A DNA stretch of 64,000 nt from Marinicella algicola (GCF_028401385.1 NZ_JAQOMR010000001.1:932501-996500), one strand, 5' to 3'; shown: positions 50,378 through 60,705, numbered from the stretch's first letter. Program-made: numbers and translations. The notes: generated by a model from the sequence alone, not told the origin.

Positions 50378-51338
50378 ATGAATACAGAGACAGACAAAAT
50401 GAGCGCACGAAAAATCATAATCGACACCGATCCTGGACAGGACGATGCCGCCGCAATCATGCTGGCGCTGGCCAGCCCGGTGGAGATCGATGTACTCGGC
50501 ATTACGGCTGTTGCCGGCAATGTTCCCCTGGCGCTGACCGAGCGCAATGCGCGCATTATCTGTGAGCTTTCTGGCCGCAACGATATCAAGGTTTTTGCTG
50601 GTTGCGACCGGCCGATGCACCGACCGCTGGTGACCGCTGAACATGTGCATGGCAAAACCGGTCTCGACGGACCCGAACTCGGCGATCCTGCAATGCCGCT
50701 TCAGGACATGCACGCCGTCGACTTTATCATCGAGACGCTGAAGAGTGAGCCGGAAAAGACTGTGACGCTTTGTGCGCTCGGTCCGCTAACCAATATTGCG
50801 ACCGCCTTTGAAAGGGCGCCGGAAATTGTCGGCCGGGTGCAGGAAATCGTGTTGATGGGCGGCGGCTATTTTGAAGGTGGTAACATTACACCGTCGGCCG
50901 AGTTCAACATCTATGTCGATCCGGAAGCAGCCAAAGCCGTGTTTGCCGCCGGCATTCCGATCGTGATGATGCCGCTTGATGTGACCCATCAGTTGCTTTG
51001 CCTGAAAGAGCGGGTCGATCGCATCGATGCAATCGGCAGGCCTGCGGCGCAAGCCATGGCGGCGATGTTGCGCTTCTATGAGCGTTTCGATATCGAGAAA
51101 TACGGCTCCGACGGTGGCCCGCTGCATGACCCTTCGGTGACGGCCTATCTGCTGAAGCCGGAGCTTTTTCCGGGCGGCAGTGCAATGTCGAGATCGAGAC
51201 CGTATCGGAGCTCACGCTTGGCGAAACCGTCATCGACTGGTGGCATGTCACCGATCGCAAACCCAATGCGCTGGTGATCGGCAAGGCGGATGCGGACGGA
51301 TTTTTGCGCTGCTGACGGAACGTCTGTCGCGCCTATAA
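50378..51338 (+). CDS. Inosine-uridine-preferring nucleoside hydrolase (two apparent frameshifts)
   Basis: The calcium site IIDTDPGQDDAAAIMLAL opens the protein (DTDPGxDDA), and VLMGGGYFEGGNITPSAEFN and GGPLHDP complete the active site. A T is lost in T5 at 51165-51169 and a C near 51309; the corrected end reads LFSGRQCNVEIETVSEL and FLRLLTERLSRL. The length is 320 (313 from the ATG at 50399). It hydrolyses nucleosides to base and ribose; ribokinase converges on it from the other side. Confidence 0.92.
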
Positions 51339-51341
51339 GGC

Positions 51342-51377
51342 AAAGCGATGCCGCCGCGACGGTGGCATCGCTTTCAC
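51342..51377. terminator. Shared terminator between nucleoside hydrolase and ribokinase
   Basis: Perfect 11-bp arms AAAGCGATGCC (51342-51352) and GGCATCGCTTT (51364-51374), with an inner CCG/CGG pair. It lies between the two convergent genes. Confidence 0.75.
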
Positions 51378-51389
51378 CGGATGTGACGC

Positions 51390-52288
51390 TCAAAGCCGCT
51401 TCTTGACCTCATCGGCGGTGGGAATCGAGGGCTGGGCGCCGGGTTTCAGGCAGGCCAGTGCGCCGGCCACCGAGGCACGGTGTGCTGCGTCTTCGAAGGA
51501 AAGCCCCTGTTCCAGGCCGCTTGCGAGATACCCGCAAAACGTATCGCCGGCGCCAACCGTGTCGACGGGCTCGATCTTCAGCGCATCAATCTTGAAGAAA
51601 GATCCCTTGTGCATGGCAATGACGCCGTCGCCGCCAAGGGTGATCACCATGGTCTGGCCGGTGCGGTCGTGATGGGTCTTCAGCATAGCGATGCGGCCTT
51701 CGCTGCCGAGTTCTTCTGCACCGACGAGGCGCTCGAATTCGGTCTCGTTGGCGATGACGATATCCGCCAGAGTGCTGAGATCTGCGGCCTCAGAGGTCAG
51801 CGGTGCGGTGTTCAGAACGGACGTCACGCCCTTTTGCGCGCAGCTTCCAGTGCAGCTCGAATGGCAGGCGCCGGCACTTCCAGCTGCAGCATCAGGATAT
51901 CGCCCGCCGACATGCGATCTACGGCCGCACGGGCATCCTCTTCGGTGAGCGTGCCGTTGGCGGCAGCATTGATCACAATGACGTTTTCGCCGTCGCCGCC
52001 GACAAGGATCATTGCTGTGCCCGTTGCCCCGTTCGTGGTGCTGAGCGACGACAGGTCGACGCCCGCTTCGGCCAGAAGCGCGATGGCGGGTGTTGCGAAT
52101 TCATCGCTGCCGACAGCCCCCACCATTGCCACATCGGAGCCGGCGCGGCGGGCGGCGAGCGTCTGGTTCGCGCCCTTGCCGCCGGGCGCGGTGGAAAACG
52201 ACAGCCCGGTCACTGTTTCGCCCGGTTCCGGCAGGCGTTTTGTGGTGCTGATGAGGTCCATGTTGATGGACCCGAAAACCGTGATCAT
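51390..52288 (-). CDS. rbsK: Ribokinase (one apparent frameshift)
   Basis: PfkB-family kinase: GSINMDLISTTKRLPEPGET start, GGKGANQTLAARRAG substrate motif, and the second signature VDTVGAGDTFCGYLASGL with the catalytic Asp. An A is missing at 51832-51835 (KKGVTSVLNTAP after correction). Reconstructed length 299. It phosphorylates ribose freed by the nucleoside hydrolase, and the two genes form a salvage module. Confidence 0.93.
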
Positions 52289-52390
52289 GGCTGTGTCTCC
52301 TCGCATTCCGTTCATGGCTTTCGCGAAGAACAACGCTTCAAACGGAAAGCCGCCTCCCGGGGTTTTATGGCCGGGACGACGGAAAGACAA

Positions 52391-53587
52391 TCAGTCCTCG
52401 TCGACAACACGCAGTTTCATGCGGCCGACGCCCGAGCTTGCCGGATCGTTCTCGCTGGGCGGGGCAGACGGCTGGTCGGCCTTGTCCGCGGGATCCCCAC
52501 GTCTTTCGAATTCAAGCGCGCCGATTCGCTCGCCGCGCCGTGCGATCTTGCCGGTTGAAACCCGGATCTGTTCGACATCCTGGCGTGCCTGCGAGAAATG
52601 GCTGTTGAGCTTTTCCACACGATCGTTCAGGCGGGTGAGATCGCCAATCAGGTGCGCGACCTCGCCCTGGATAAGATGCGCCTGTTCGCGCATCCGCTGG
52701 TCCTTCATCACCGCCTGCACCACCTGAATAGATAACAGCAGCAGCGTCGGCGAGACAATCACAACGCGGGCCGCATGGGCACGCTGAATGCTGGCTTCGA
52801 AATGTTCGTGGATATCGGCGAAAATCGATTCCGACGGGACGAACAGAAACGCGGTATCCTGGGTTTCACCGGGAAGAAGGTATTTGCCGGAAATGTCGCG
52901 GATATGGGTCTCCAGATCGCGGCGGAAGCGCTGGCTGGCAGCGCGGGTTTCCTCCTCGTTCCTGGCATCGCGCATCGCGTTCCACGCTTCCAACGGGAAT
53001 TTGGCGTCGATTATGAGCGGCGGCGCGCCGTTCGGCATGTCGACCACACAATCCGGCCTGGTGCCGTTTGAAAGCGTGGCCTGAAACCGGAATGTGCCCG
53101 ATGGCAGGGCATCGGCAATGATCGTCTCCATCCGTCCCTGACCGAAAGCGCCGCGGGTCTGCTTGTTCGAAAGGATCGCCTGCAGGCCGACGACATCCTT
53201 GGCCAGAGACTGGATATTGTTCTGTGCGGCGTCGATCACCGCCAGCCGCTCCTGAAGGCGGCGCAGGTTTTCATGGGTGGTCTGGTGCTGCTGGTGCAGC
53301 GTGGAGCCGATCTCGCTGCGATAGTCCGTCGAGACGCGAGCCAAGCGAGGCGTTCAGCTCCGATTGGCGGCTGCCGAAAAGCTCGGCCATGGTTGACATC
53401 CGCCCCTGCATCTCTGTCTGGGCGCGGACCAGATTGTGCAGTTCGCGCTCAAGAGTGCGCGCCCGTCGACTGGCACCGGATCGAAGCGCCACAAAAAGAC
53501 TGCTGCAATGACGATGAATATCGCGAGCCCGCCGAACATCATAATGACCGGGTCAGTCATCGCGATTGCATCTGTCAGTCTGTTCAT
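52391..53587 (-). CDS. rmuC: DNA recombination protein RmuC homologue (indel pair)
   Basis: An N-terminal membrane helix (IMMFGGLAIFIVIAAVF) is followed by a coiled coil and the RmuC domain (IIDAKFPLEAWNAM, TAFLFVPSESIFADIHEHF). A T is missing opposite A5 at 53493-53497 (restoring VFFVALRSGASRRAR), and an extra base near 53313 precedes SQRIGSTLHQQHQTTHEN. The two changes compensate, giving 398 residues. A good Shine-Dalgarno sequence precedes the ATG at 53587. RmuC limits recombination between inverted repeats in E. coli. Confidence 0.88.
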
Positions 53588-53743
53588 CGAGCCACCTTTT
53601 ATTCCCTGTGAGGGTAGCATAAAAGCGACCAATGGAAAGATCAAAACATGAACATCGGAAAATTGACCGGGAATGAGTTTTGTCGGCGGGCTTCGTTGAA
53701 ACGAAACCATTTCCTCTTTGCCAACATGCGCTATGGGAGGCGC

Positions 53744-54292
53744 ATGACCACGATGCCTTTGATAATTCTGCCGGACCCTCTGCTGCGCAAGGTCTCCGAA
53801 CCGGTCGAGCGTTTCGACGACGACCTGAAAAAACTGGCTGGCGACATGCTGGAAACCATGTATGAGGCGCCCGGTATCGGGCTTGCCGCGATACAGGTCG
53901 GTGTGCCGCGCCGCTTGCTGGTGGTTGATGTCGCCACCAGAGACGAAGAGGAAGACGACAGCGCGCCGGAGCAGGAGAGGGCGAAAAACCCTCTCGTTGT
54001 CATCAACCCGACCATTCTGACGTCGTCTGACGAACGTTCGGTTTATGAGGAAGGCTGCCTGTCGATTCCCGAATTCTTCGCCGAGGTGGAGCGTCCCGCC
54101 AGTGTCCGGGTGCGCTATACCGACCTCGACGGCAAAGAGCAGGAACTCGAGGCCGATGGCCTGCTTGCGACCTGTCTTCAGCATGAAATCGACCACCTCG
54201 ATGGTGCCCTGTTCATTGACTATATTTCACGGTTGAAGCGCGACCGGGTGATCAAGCGATTTACCAAGGCGGCGCGACAGCAGACGCTTTAA
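53744..54292 (+). CDS. def: Peptide deformylase
   Basis: 182 residues. Zinc-site motifs: [20 protein letters not shown] and [12 protein letters not shown] (HExxH). GGGAGG lies before the ATG at 53744, which settles that start over a longer reading from 53648. It is followed by fmt after 52 bases. Confidence 0.96.
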   Translation: MTTMPLIILPDPLLRKVSEPVERFDDDLKKLAGDMLETMYEAPGIGLAAIQVGVPRRLLVVDVATRDEEEDDSAPEQERAKNPLVVINPTILTSSDERSVYEEGCLSIPEFFAEVERPASVRVRYTDLDGKEQELEADGLLATCLQHEIDHLDGALFIDYISRLKRDRVIKRFTKAARQQTL

Positions 54293-54344
54293 GGTTGCGA
54301 CCGGCTGCCACACCACAGAACTGAACATCGCGAAAGGACGGACA

Positions 54345-55283
54345 ATGGCGCTCAGGATCATTTTCATGGGAACGCCGGATTTTTCCGTCCCGACCTTGCG
54401 GGCGCTTTGCGAGGCCGGGCATGAGATCACCTGTGTCTACACCCAGCCGCCGCGCGCGGCCGGACGCCGCGGACTTTCGGAGGTCAAGTCGCCGGTCCAT
54501 CAGGCCGCCGAACTACTCGGCCTGCAAGTGCGCACGCCGGTCAATTTCAAACAGGACGAAGACCGTGAGGCGTTTCTGGCGCTCGACGCCGATGTTGCGG
54601 TGGTCGTGGCCTACGGGCTGATCCTGCCGGAAGCGATCCTCTCCGGCACGCGGCTTGGTGCTTACAATGGTCACGCCTCGCTTTTGCCGCGCTGGCGTGG
54701 AGCGGCGCCGATCCAGCGCGCCATCATGGCGGGCGATGCCGAGACCGGCATGATGATCATGCGCATGGACAAGGGGCTCGATACCGGCCCGGTGGCTATG
54801 ACCGAAAAGGTCGCGATTGGCGAAAACATGACAGCTGGCGACCTGCACGACCGGCTGATGCTGAAGGGCGCGAAGCTGATGGCAGAAGCCATGCAGAAGC
54901 TTGAAGACGGTGACCTGACGCTGACCCCGCAGGCCCAAGATGGCGTCACCTATGCGAAGAAAATCGTCAAGGGCGAGACCCGTATCGATTTCAGCCGTCC
55001 GGCCGCAGAGGTTCACAATCACATTCGTGGCCTTGCGCCGTTTCCCGGTGCCTGGACCGAAATGCCGGCGGGACGGCGTGCCGAGCGCGTCAAGGTCCAT
55101 GAAAGCCGGATCGGCAATGGCGAAGGACCGGCCGGCGCCGTTCTTGATGGCGATCCGCTTACCATTGCCTGCGGCACGGGCGCCGTCTGCCTCACCCGGC
55201 TGCAGAAGGCTGGTGGTAAGGTGCTGTCGGCGGACGATTTTCTGCGCGGCAATCCGCTCGCTGCCGGCACGGTTTTCGTCTGA
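54345..55283 (+). CDS. fmt: Methionyl-tRNA formyltransferase
   Basis: 312 residues. [14 protein letters not shown] start, [21 protein letters not shown] active-site signature (N, H, D with the N-G-H variant common in rhizobia), and the OB-fold C-terminal domain. It makes formyl-Met-tRNA for initiation. Its stop overlaps the truA start by one base (TGATG). Confidence 0.96.
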   Translation: MALRIIFMGTPDFSVPTLRALCEAGHEITCVYTQPPRAAGRRGLSEVKSPVHQAAELLGLQVRTPVNFKQDEDREAFLALDADVAVVVAYGLILPEAILSGTRLGAYNGHASLLPRWRGAAPIQRAIMAGDAETGMMIMRMDKGLDTGPVAMTEKVAIGENMTAGDLHDRLMLKGAKLMAEAMQKLEDGDLTLTPQAQDGVTYAKKIVKGETRIDFSRPAAEVHNHIRGLAPFPGAWTEMPAGRRAERVKVHESRIGNGEGPAGAVLDGDPLTIACGTGAVCLTRLQKAGGKVLSADDFLRGNPLAAGTVFV

Positions 55284-56028
55284 TGCCGCGCTATCGTTTC
55301 ACAGTCGAATATGACGGCACGCCCTATGTCGGCTGGCAGCGTCAGGCGACAGGCCGCTCCGTTCAGGGCTCGCTCGAAATTGCCGTGAAGGGCTTTTCCG
55401 GTCAGGACGTTTCGATCCGCGGGGCGGGCCGCACCGATTCCGGTGTTCATGCGCTGGGGCAGGTCTGCCATTTCGATCTGGACCGCGAATGGAGCGCGTT
55501 CACCATGCTGAATGCCGTGAACGCACATCTGCGCATGGCCCGCGACAGTATCGCCGTCACCGAGGTCACGCGGGTTGCGGATGATTTCGACGCGCGGTTT
55601 TCCGCTCTCAAGCGTCACTATGTCTATCGTATCGTCAACCGCAGAGCGCACCTTTCGGTGGACTATATGCGGGCCTGGTGGGTGCCGCGTCCACTGGACC
55701 ACGAGGCTATGCATGAGGCCGCGCAGCGGCTTGTCGGCCGGCATGATTTCACGACCTTCCGCTCGGTCCAGTGTCAGGCGAATTCTCCGGTGCGCACGTT
55801 GGACCGGCTCGCGGTCACCCGTGCGGGCGAGATGATCGAAATTCACGCTTCGGCCCAGAGCTTTCTGCATAACCAGATCCGCTCCTTTGCCGGCACGCTG
55901 AAACTTGCGGGCGAGGGCAAGCTGAGCGCCGACGATGTCGAGCGCGCACTTGAGGCGCGGGACCGCAAGGCCTGCGGAACCGTAGCGCCGCCGGAGGGGC
56001 TTTTTTCCGCAAGGTCGATTATCCGTAA
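55283..56028 (+). CDS. truA: tRNA pseudouridine synthase A (one apparent frameshift)
   Basis: Modifies U38-40 of t[42 protein letters not shown] (catalytic Asp) and [18 protein letters not shown] are diagnostic. A T is missing from T6 at 56001-56006; restoring it ends the protein at [10 protein letters not shown] (248 residues), the normal TruA end. Without it, translation runs straight into arsC and gives a false 414-residue fusion. Confidence 0.93.
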
Positions 56029-56071
56029 TCGGCTTGATGGCAACTTGCGTCCTGCGTGGGTTTTATGTATC

Positions 56072-56097
56072 AATATTTCCAGATTTATGGATATATT
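56072..56097. promoter_or_regulatory. 26-bp palindromic operator-like site before arsC
   Basis: AATATTTCCA - GATTTA - TGGATATATT: 10-base arms with 9 of 10 paired, spacer 6. It overlaps the probable -10 region and lies 11 bases before the arsC start, with GGAGG just after it. The size and AT-rich half-sites fit an ArsR-type regulator, but no arsR is in the window. Confidence 0.55.
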
Positions 56098-56107
56098 GGA
56101 GGCCAGA

Positions 56108-56527
56108 ATGCCGGTGACCATCTACCACAATCCGAAATGCGGCACCTCGCGCAATGTGCTGGCGATGATCCGCCAGTCCGGCGAAGAACCTGAAATCATA
56201 GAATATCTGAAGACGCCGCCGAGTCGTGAGCGTCTTGTCGGGTTGATTGCGGCGATGGAGATTTCGGTGCGCGATCTGCTGAGGCGCAAGGGTACGCCCT
56301 ATGACGAGCTGGGCCTCGATGATCCGGCACTTTCCTATGACGCACTGATCGACGCGATGATGGATCACCCGATCCTGATCAACCGGCCTATCGTGGTGAC
56401 CGCGAAGGGCACGAAACTCTGCCGCCCTTCCGAGGTTGTGCTGGAAATTCTGGATAACCCGGATATCGGTGGATTTTCGAAAGAGGATGGTGAGGTCGTC
56501 GTCCCGGACGGGAGCAAGGGCGCATGA
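56108..56527 (+). CDS. arsC: Arsenate reductase, ArsC/YfgD family
   Basis: 139 residues. The thioredoxin-fold ArsC signature starts at the N-terminus: [16 protein letters not shown], with the catalytic Cys in CGTSR, and the Arg-containing [15 protein letters not shown] stretch further on. It reduces arsenate to arsenite with glutaredoxin. The ATG at 56108 has GGAGG before it; the upstream in-frame reading is an artefact of the truA frameshift. The stop overlaps the arsH start. Confidence 0.9.
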   Translation: MPVTIYHNPKCGTSRNVLAMIRQSGEEPEIIEYLKTPPSRERLVGLIAAMEISVRDLLRRKGTPYDELGLDDPALSYDALIDAMMDHPILINRPIVVTAKGTKLCRPSEVVLEILDNPDIGGFSKEDGEVVVPDGSKGA

Positions 56528-57248
56528 GTTCAGACTTTGATGACAGCATGCCATTGCTGGACCAGACGGCGTTCCGGCCTCTCGACCGCGAGCGCCTTTT
56601 TGCCAAAGATGACAATCCGCATGCGCCGCGTGTGCTGATGCTCTACGGGTCGCTTAGGAGCGTTCCTATTCGCGTCTTTTGACCGAGGAAGCCGCACGGA
56701 TTCTCAGAGCCTATGGTGCCGATGTCCAAATTTTCGATCCCCACGGCCTGCCGCTGGTTGGCAGTGAGCCGGATGATCATCCCAAGGTGCGCGAACTCAG
56801 AGATCTGTCGATCTGGTCTGAAGCACAGGTGTGGTGCTCGCCGGAACGCCACGGGGCAATGAGTTCGGTGATGAAGACGCAGATTGACTGGTTGCCGCTG
56901 TCGGACGGCGCGGTGCGGCCGACCCAGGGCAGGGTGCTGGCGCTGATGCAGGTCTGTGGGGGATCACAAAGTTTCAACACCGTCAATCAGCTCAGAATCC
57001 TGGGCCGGTGGATGCGGATGGTCACCATTCCAAACCAGTCATCGGTGCCAAAGGCCTTTACCGAATTCGACGAGACCGGGCGCATGAAACCGTCCGCCTA
57101 TTACCGCCGCGTCGTCGACGTGATGGAAGAACTGATGAAGTTCACAATGCTGCTGCGCGGCAGGAGCGAGTACCTGACCGAGCGCTATTCCGAACGCGTG
57201 GAAAGCGCCGAGGCCTTGTCGCGCCGGGTCAACCAGCGCGCCCTGTGA
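56524..57248 (+). CDS. arsH: Organoarsenical oxidase ArsH, FMN-dependent (one apparent frameshift)
   Basis: 241 residues after restoring a G near 56657 ([17 protein letters not shown]). The flavodoxin-like FMN site [11 protein letters not shown], the PEDDHPKV-type loop ([18 protein letters not shown]), the [20 protein letters not shown] motif and [20 protein letters not shown] are typical of ArsH. It oxidises methylarsenite or reduces quinones with NADPH. It overlaps arsC by ATGA, so the two are one transcript. Confidence 0.9.
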
Positions 57249-57255
57249 GGCCAGT

Positions 57256-57723
57256 TCAGTTCGGCTCGAAGCTCTGGCCGGCCACGCAGGCGATCTGGGC
57301 GGCATTGGGTTGCGCCGGCAGCAGCGCATAGGCGTTGCGCTGTTCACGGCTTTCGCAGATCGGACGTTCGATGGTCGAAAATCCCTTTTCGGCAAGGCAG
57401 CGATTGACGATCCGGTTTCGAAGCCGCTCATTGGTGTCATAGCTGACGCTGGAGACAGGCGTGGTATAGCCGCCGACCTCGCCGCAATAGGTTCTGTCGC
57501 CATCGGTATTGCAGTCGATGAAGCCGGGGACGCTATAGCCGCCGGAAACCTCGGTCACCATGTTCTGCGGTACTTCCTTCAGCGCCTGAATGAAGCACTG
57601 ATCATAGGCCAGCTGGCGCTCGGAGCGGGTGCTACCTTCCTTGTAGAGCAAATCGATCGGTCCGGTCTGGCATCCCGTCAGTGCTACAAGCATGCCAACG
57701 GAAAGAATTGATTTTGCCTTCAT
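57256..57723 (-). CDS. Putative lipoprotein, 155 aa
   Basis: Signal peptide with a good lipobox (SVGMLVALTGCQTG, Cys at about residue 18). The mature part has six cysteines besides the lipidated one, and a GGYSVPGFIDCNTDGDRTYCG stretch, which suggests disulfide bonds in the periplasm. The family is not recognised. Convergent with arsH, 7 bases apart. Confidence 0.7.
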   Translation of the reverse strand: MKAKSILSVGMLVALTGCQTGPIDLLYKEGSTRSERQLAYDQCFIQALKEVPQNMVTEVSGGYSVPGFIDCNTDGDRTYCGEVGGYTTPVSSVSYDTNERLRNRIVNRCLAEKGFSTIERPICESREQRNAYALLPAQPNAAQIACVAGQSFEPN

Positions 57724-57790
57724 ACCCTTGTCCCCACCAAAACTGTCTCAATTACGATTGTGGTCAGCAGTCAGCCCTGTCAAGCCTCGT

Positions 57791-58375
57791 TCAAGCGCCG
57801 AGGATATAACGTGTGCCCATATCGGTGATCAAAAGTGCTGTGATCGTCGAGGCGATGATGGCAGCTGCCGTGGGCAGAGCCTTCTGCTCCATCAACAGGT
57901 AGACAATTCTGATTTCGAGCAGGAACGCGGCAAGGACAACCGCCTGGAAGATCAGCAGCAGCACGCTGGCGAGCGGTTGAAGGCCGGTCGCAATCAGCAA
58001 TATTGCCAATGCTGCGAAAATATTGATCGGCAGGCTTATCCAGTTGCTGGCGACGACGACTTTCAGGAACGCGCGCGGCATGCCGGAGACCATACAGACG
58101 AGACCAAGAGCCACAATTGGCCCCATCCAGCCCAGCCCCTGGACAAGCGCGCTTCTGAAAATGCTCTGCGCACCCAGAGGAAAGGCCTGGGGAACGAGTT
58201 TCGAAAGACTGACGAGCTCGCTGGCCACCATGAACGGGAATGAATAGGCGAGTGCCCAGAACGAACGCGCCAGGCCGCGTTCGGAAAAATCGAGATAGCG
58301 CGTATGCGCCGGGTCACCCTTGACCAGCAGCCACAGGCCCCGCATATAAAACAGGATTTCACCGGGTGTGGGCAA
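57791..58375 (-). CDS. YIP1-family-like membrane protein
   Basis: 194 residues, four or five hydrophobic helices (LARSFWALAYSFPFMVAS; MGPIVALGLVCMVSGM; IFAALAILLIATGL; VLLLIFQAVVLAAFLLEI; AAAIIASTITALLI). It overlaps the end of dapE by about 17 bases and is probably co-transcribed with it. Similar small proteins sit beside dapE in related rhizobia. Function unknown. Confidence 0.65.
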   Translation of the reverse strand: MPTPGEILFYMRGLWLLVKGDPAHTRYLDFSERGLARSFWALAYSFPFMVASELVSLSKLVPQAFPLGAQSIFRSALVQGLGWMGPIVALGLVCMVSGMPRAFLKVVVASNWISLPINIFAALAILLIATGLQPLASVLLLIFQAVVLAAFLLEIRIVYLLMEQKALPTAAAIIASTITALLITDMGTRYILGA

Positions 58376-59555
58376 GGCTAAACCACCTTTCGATGAAATG
58401 GCTGTAAATCTCGGTCAGCATTTCAAGGTCAGAGACCGGCACATGTTCGTCGACCTTGTGCATGGTCTGGCCGACAAGGCCGAATTCGACCACCGGGCAG
58501 TAATCTTTGATGAACCGCGCATCGGATGTGCCACCGGTGGTGGAAAGCGCCGGGCTATTGCCGGTGACCGTTTCGACGGCTGCGGCCAAACTGCCCGACA
58601 GGCGCTGGTCGCGGGTCAGAAAAACCGGGCTGATACGACCGAGCCATTCGAGGCTGAACCTGGCTGCATCGCGTCCGGGTCTCAGCTTTTCATCATGCGC
58701 CGCGCGTTCCAGTCGGGTCTTGAGTTCCGCCTTCAGGGTTTCTTCGCTCCAAATGTCGTTGAAGCGGATGTTGAAGGTGGCCGTCGCGCTTTCGGGAAGG
58801 ACATTGGTGGCGGTGTTGCCGGTATCGACGGAGGTCACTTCCAGATTGGACGGCGGAAACAGATCGGTGCCGCCATCGAGCGGCTCGCCCATCAGTGCAT
58901 CGAGCATTGCCGTCATCGCGCGCAGCGGATTATCGGCAAGGTGGGGATAGGCCACATGACCCTGCGTTCCGGTGACCGTCAGCTTCGCCGTCAGCGATCC
59001 CCTGCGGCCGACCTTGATCATGTCGCCGAGCGCATCCGGGTTGGTAGGCTCTCCGACAAGGGCTGCATCCCAGTGCTCGCCGCGCTCCTTCGCCCATTGG
59101 AGAAGCTTTTCAGTGCCGTTGATGCCAGGGCCTTCCTCATCGCCGGTGATCAGCAGCGATACGGAACCGGGCAGGGCATGGCCCTTGTCGATGAGCCGGG
59201 CGAGGGCAGCAATGAAGCAGGCGATGCCGCCCTTCATGTCGACGGTGCCGCGCCCGAACAAAAGCCCGTTCTCGATGACGGCGGAAAATGGCGGATGGCG
59301 CCACGAGGCCGCGTTGCCGGGCGGCACCACATCGGTATGGCCGGCAAACATCAGGTGCGGACCGCAGCTGCCCCGGCGTGCATAAAGGTTCTCGACATCA
59401 GGCGTGCCATCCTGACGCCCGGTCATGCGCGTAACCGAAAAGCCGAGCGGGGTCAGCATCGCCTCAAGGGCTGAAAGCGCGCCGCCTTCTTCCGGTGTAA
59501 CGGAGGGGCAGCGAACAAGCGTTTCGAGGACTGAGACGGGATCGGTGACGGTCAT
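58359..59555 (-). CDS. dapE: Succinyl-diaminopimelate desuccinylase
   Basis: 398 residues, complete. Zinc peptidase family motifs: FAGHTDVVPPGNAASW, RGTVDMKGGIACFIAAL, ITGDEEGPGINGTEKLL (general base) and TSDARFIKDYCPVVEFGLVG. It makes LL-diaminopimelate for lysine and peptidoglycan. It is downstream of dapD by 91 bases. Confidence 0.96.
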   Translation of the reverse strand: MTVTDPVSVLETLVRCPSVTPEEGGALSALEAMLTPLGFSVTRMTGRQDGTPDVENLYARRGSCGPHLMFAGHTDVVPPGNAASWRHPPFSAVIENGLLFGRGTVDMKGGIACFIAALARLIDKGHALPGSVSLLITGDEEGPGINGTEKLLQWAKERGEHWDAALVGEPTNPDALGDMIKVGRRGSLTAKLTVTGTQGHVAYPHLADNPLRAMTAMLDALMGEPLDGGTDLFPPSNLEVTSVDTGNTATNVLPESATATFNIRFNDIWSEETLKAELKTRLERAAHDEKLRPGRDAARFSLEWLGRISPVFLTRDQRLSGSLAAAVETVTGNSPALSTTGGTSDARFIKDYCPVVEFGLVGQTMHKVDEHVPVSDLEMLTEIYSHFIERWFSLAHTR

Positions 59556-59594
59556 AAGGGATATCTAGACGCTTTTTCTGCCGTTGCGAGGGGG

Positions 59595-59631
59595 AAGGGC
59601 CCGACACGAGACATTTGCTGGCCGGGCCCTT
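59595..59631. other. Hairpin between dapD and dapE
   Basis: Perfect 9-bp arms AAGGGCCCG and CGGGCCCTT with a 19-base loop. There is no T-run on the transcribed minus strand, so it may be an intra-operon processing site. Confidence 0.5.
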
Positions 59632-59646
59632 GATTTTCTCTGAATA

Positions 59647-60497
59647 TCAGTCGCGCAGCAATTCGTTGATGCCGGTCTTGGAGCGGGTGCGCTCGTCGAC
59701 GCGCTTGACGATGACGGCGCAGTAAAGGCCGGGTCCCGGAGCGCCGTTGCCCATCGGCTTCGCCGCGGGAAGCGACCCGGCAACAACGACCGAGTAGGGC
59801 GGGATTTCGCCATAGGTGATTTCACCGGTGGCACGGTCGACGATCTTGGTGGACTTGCCGATAAAGACGCCCATGCCGAGCACCGAGCCCTCGCGCACGA
59901 TGCAGCCTTCAACGACTTCCGAACGGGCGCCGATGAAGCAATTGTCTTCGATGATGGTCGGGCCGGCCTGCATCGGCTCCAGAACGCCGCCAATGCCAAC
60001 GCCGCCGGACAGGTGGACATGCTTGCCGATCTGGGCACAGGAACCGACGGTCGCCCAGGTGTCGACCATCGTGCCTTCATCGACATAGGCGCCTAGATTG
60101 ACAAAGGACGGCATCAGCACCACGCCGGGCGCGATGTAGGCCGAGCGGCGCACGACAGCATTGGGCACAGCGCGGAAACCGGCAGCGCGGAACTGGTTTT
60201 CGCCCCAGCCTTCGAACTTGGACGGCACCTTGTCCCACCAGGTGGCGTTATCGGGGCCACCCTTGACGACTTCCATGTCGTTGAGGCGGAAGGACAGCAG
60301 AACGGCCTTCTTCAGCCACTGATTGACCTTCCATGCACCATGTTCCTGATGCTCGGCGACCCGTGCCTCGCCGCTGTCCAGCAGATTGAGCGCGTCTTCC
60401 ACCGCTTCGCGCACTTCGCCTTTGGTCGAGACGGAAATTTCTGCACGGTTTTCAAATGCGGTGTCGATGGTTTTTCAAGCGATGCGTGGTCGGTCAT
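59647..60497 (-). CDS. dapD: Tetrahydrodipicolinate N-succinyltransferase (one apparent frameshift)
   Basis: Left-handed beta-helix acyltransferase: [40 protein letters not shown] and [20 protein letters not shown] are the hexapeptide-repeat core. An A is missing at 60471-60475 ([18 protein letters not shown] after correction). Reconstructed length 283, starting MTDHASLEK at 60497. It starts the succinylase branch of lysine synthesis, with dapE next. Confidence 0.95.
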
Positions 60498-60622
60498 TTG
60501 GTGGTCCTTTGAAAGTCGCGCTGAACATGCGCGGAAGAATCCGTGAGCTCTAAGCTTTCCAACATGCTCTAGGCGAGGTGTGGCAGTGCGTCAATCTTTG
60601 CCGCAGGGCGGCCACAACGCAA

Positions 60623-60647
60623 ATGCCCCCGCGAAACCGCGAGGGCA
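60623..60647. other. Hairpin downstream of the EF-hand gene
   Basis: Arms ATGCCC and GGGCAT with an inner CGCG/CGCG pair (single mismatched base between them), loop AAAC. It lies about 60 bases after the stop of the minus-strand EF-hand gene; only ATTTG follows on that strand, so termination is uncertain. Confidence 0.45.
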
Positions 60648-60705
60648 TGCCGATGAAGCGCATCGGATGCGACCGATGGAGACGGTCTTCAGAAGTGGTG
60701 TGGTG

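Noticed and set aside
55283..56527. 414-codon TruA-ArsC fusion
   Set aside because: Explained by one missing T at 56001-56006; each gene has its normal end or start signal.
58368..59474. Plus-strand frame of 368 codons opposite dapE
   Set aside because: dapE is complete with all motifs; the overlapping frame has no domain and starts within the dapE end.
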